From assembly GCF_024199925.1 (NCBI RefSeq), contig NZ_JANADR010000001.1, positions 6,947,501 to 7,011,500 on the forward strand: a stretch of DNA of 64,000 nt, written 5' to 3'. Positions 63,346 through 64,000 of the stretch are shown here, in pieces. The stretch comes from Bradyrhizobium sp. CCGUVB1N3 (GTDB lineage Bacteria; Pseudomonadota; Alphaproteobacteria; Rhizobiales; Xanthobacteraceae). The notes below the pieces were generated by a model. It saw only the letters and a list, made by a program, of their open reading frames with translations. It was not told the DNA's origin and did no database searches. The first letter of the stretch is position 1; each line of letters begins with the position of its first letter. Both the position numbers and the translations under genes were made by a program.

Positions 63346-63990
63346 ATGCAAGACATCGTCAAGCCGGCCACGCGGATATTGATCGTCGACGACCATCCGG
63401 TCGTCGTATTCGGTTGCAGGTCGCTGTTCGCGTCAGATCACTCGATCCGGATCGACGAGGCCAGTGACGCAAAGTCCGGTCATCGCGCCTTCGTCAGCAA
63501 GCGCCCCGACATCACCCTCATCGACATCAGCCTCCCCGACGTCTCCGGCTTCGAGCTGATGCGCCGTATCCGCAAGGATGATCCAGGCGCAAAGATCATC
63601 ATGCTCAGCGCCAACGACGATCCGGCCTTCGTGGTTCGGGCGGTCGAGATGGGCGCGCAGGGCTACGTCTCCAAGGGCGACGACACCAAAATTCTGGTCA
63701 AGGCGGTGCGCAAGGTCGCGGCCGGCGATAATTTCATCTCGCCGCAGCTGGCGGAGGCCGTGACCTTTTCCGGCGCGGCGATCAAGGCCAACCCGGCTTC
63801 GCAGATGACACCGCGGGAACTGGAAATCCTGCGGCTGCTCGGGCGCGGCGACAAGATCGTCGAGGTCGCCGAAGCGCTCGGCATCTCCTACAAGACCGTC
63901 GCCAACACCACGTCGCTGTTGAAGCAGAAGCTTGGCGCGAAAAACCACTCCGACCTGATCCGGATCGCGGTGGCGATCGGAATGAACTGA
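63346..63990 (+). CDS. NarL/FixJ-type response regulator
   Basis: A 214-aa two-component regulator. The receiver domain (~10-125) has the acidic pair in IVDDHPVV, phospho-acceptor Asp60 in LIDISLPDVSGFE and the conserved Lys110 in GYVSKGD; the C-terminal LuxR-type helix-turn-helix (~150-214) has MTPRELEILRLLGRGDKIVE and SYKTVANTTSLLKQKLGAKN. Its sensor kinase is not in the window. AT-rich sequence upstream (63260-63340) is its likely promoter. Confidence 0.93.
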   Translation: MQDIVKPATRILIVDDHPVVVFGCRSLFASDHSIRIDEASDAKSGHRAFVSKRPDITLIDISLPDVSGFELMRRIRKDDPGAKIIMLSANDDPAFVVRAVEMGAQGYVSKGDDTKILVKAVRKVAAGDNFISPQLAEAVTFSGAAIKANPASQMTPRELEILRLLGRGDKIVEVAEALGISYKTVANTTSLLKQKLGAKNHSDLIRIAVAIGMN

Positions 63991-64000
63991 GCTCGGTCGT

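Overview
The window looks like a chromosome segment from a slow-growing rhizobium, most likely Bradyrhizobium or a close relative. The evidence is the high GC content, the gene families (class I lysyl-tRNA synthetase, plant-type glutamate-cysteine ligase, an alphaproteobacterial cox operon, a TauE/TIGR02186 pair, a PodJ-like polarity factor) and many intergenic palindromic repeats of the kind common in that genus. This is inference from protein and repeat style; no rRNA, tRNA or CRISPR was seen.

Bases 1-6.7 kb are the right-hand end of a prophage that begins outside the window. Three overlapping forward genes finish a tail-fibre module and end at a strong terminator. Facing them is a reverse-strand regulatory module: six genes (unknown 143 aa, unknown 57 aa, coiled coil, XRE regulator, winged-helix-like protein, CxxCxxCC protein), a LuxR-type regulator with an autoinducer-binding domain, a small helix-turn-helix protein, and a P4-type integrase at the edge. 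A 20-bp lux-box-like palindrome lies between luxR and the six-gene operon, and a 28-bp direct repeat sits upstream of both luxR and that operon. The arrangement suggests a prophage that senses acyl-homoserine lactones through a solo LuxR receptor; no luxI is present in the window.

7-19.7 kb is ordinary chromosome: NTF2 and RidA proteins, a secreted esterase with an FAD dehydrogenase, a ClpP-like periplasmic protein, a small membrane protein with SCO1, an orphan amino-acid-binding protein, lysK, an S24-type regulator lacking the catalytic serine, DUF952-pyrD, a MATE exporter and a small membrane protein.

20-29 kb holds all four ligase-associated DNA-damage-response proteins, split into a reverse pair (ATP-dependent ligase, metallo-beta-lactamase exonuclease) and a forward pair (DEXH helicase, PdeM phosphoesterase), with a TPR methyltransferase and a branched-chain-type substrate-binding protein between them. 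Both the ligase and the helicase carry an in-frame insertion of the same intergenic repeat family, translated in the same reading frame. This is one of the most unusual observations here.

29-45 kb: LysR with a divergent DMT exporter and a metallo-hydrolase; TauE exporter with TIGR02186; a repeat-rich gap; a 1,134-aa PodJ-like polarity protein; PadR with an NTF2 protein and a beta-oxidation set (acyl-CoA dehydrogenase, thiolase, bifunctional hydratase/dehydrogenase). 45-56 kb: small membrane proteins, a GST with divergent MarR and palindromic operators, gshA, a PAN-domain protein, an IS110-type insertion sequence, a nucleotidyltransferase, an MmcQ/YjbR protein, lepB-tldD, a zinc-ribbon membrane protein, an AT-richer HEPN-like gene and an IalB protein. 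56-62.7 kb is the aa3 cytochrome oxidase operon (coxB, coxA, ctaB, coxF-like, ctaG, coxC, DUF983, SURF1). The window ends with an NTF2-like gene and a NarL/FixJ response regulator.
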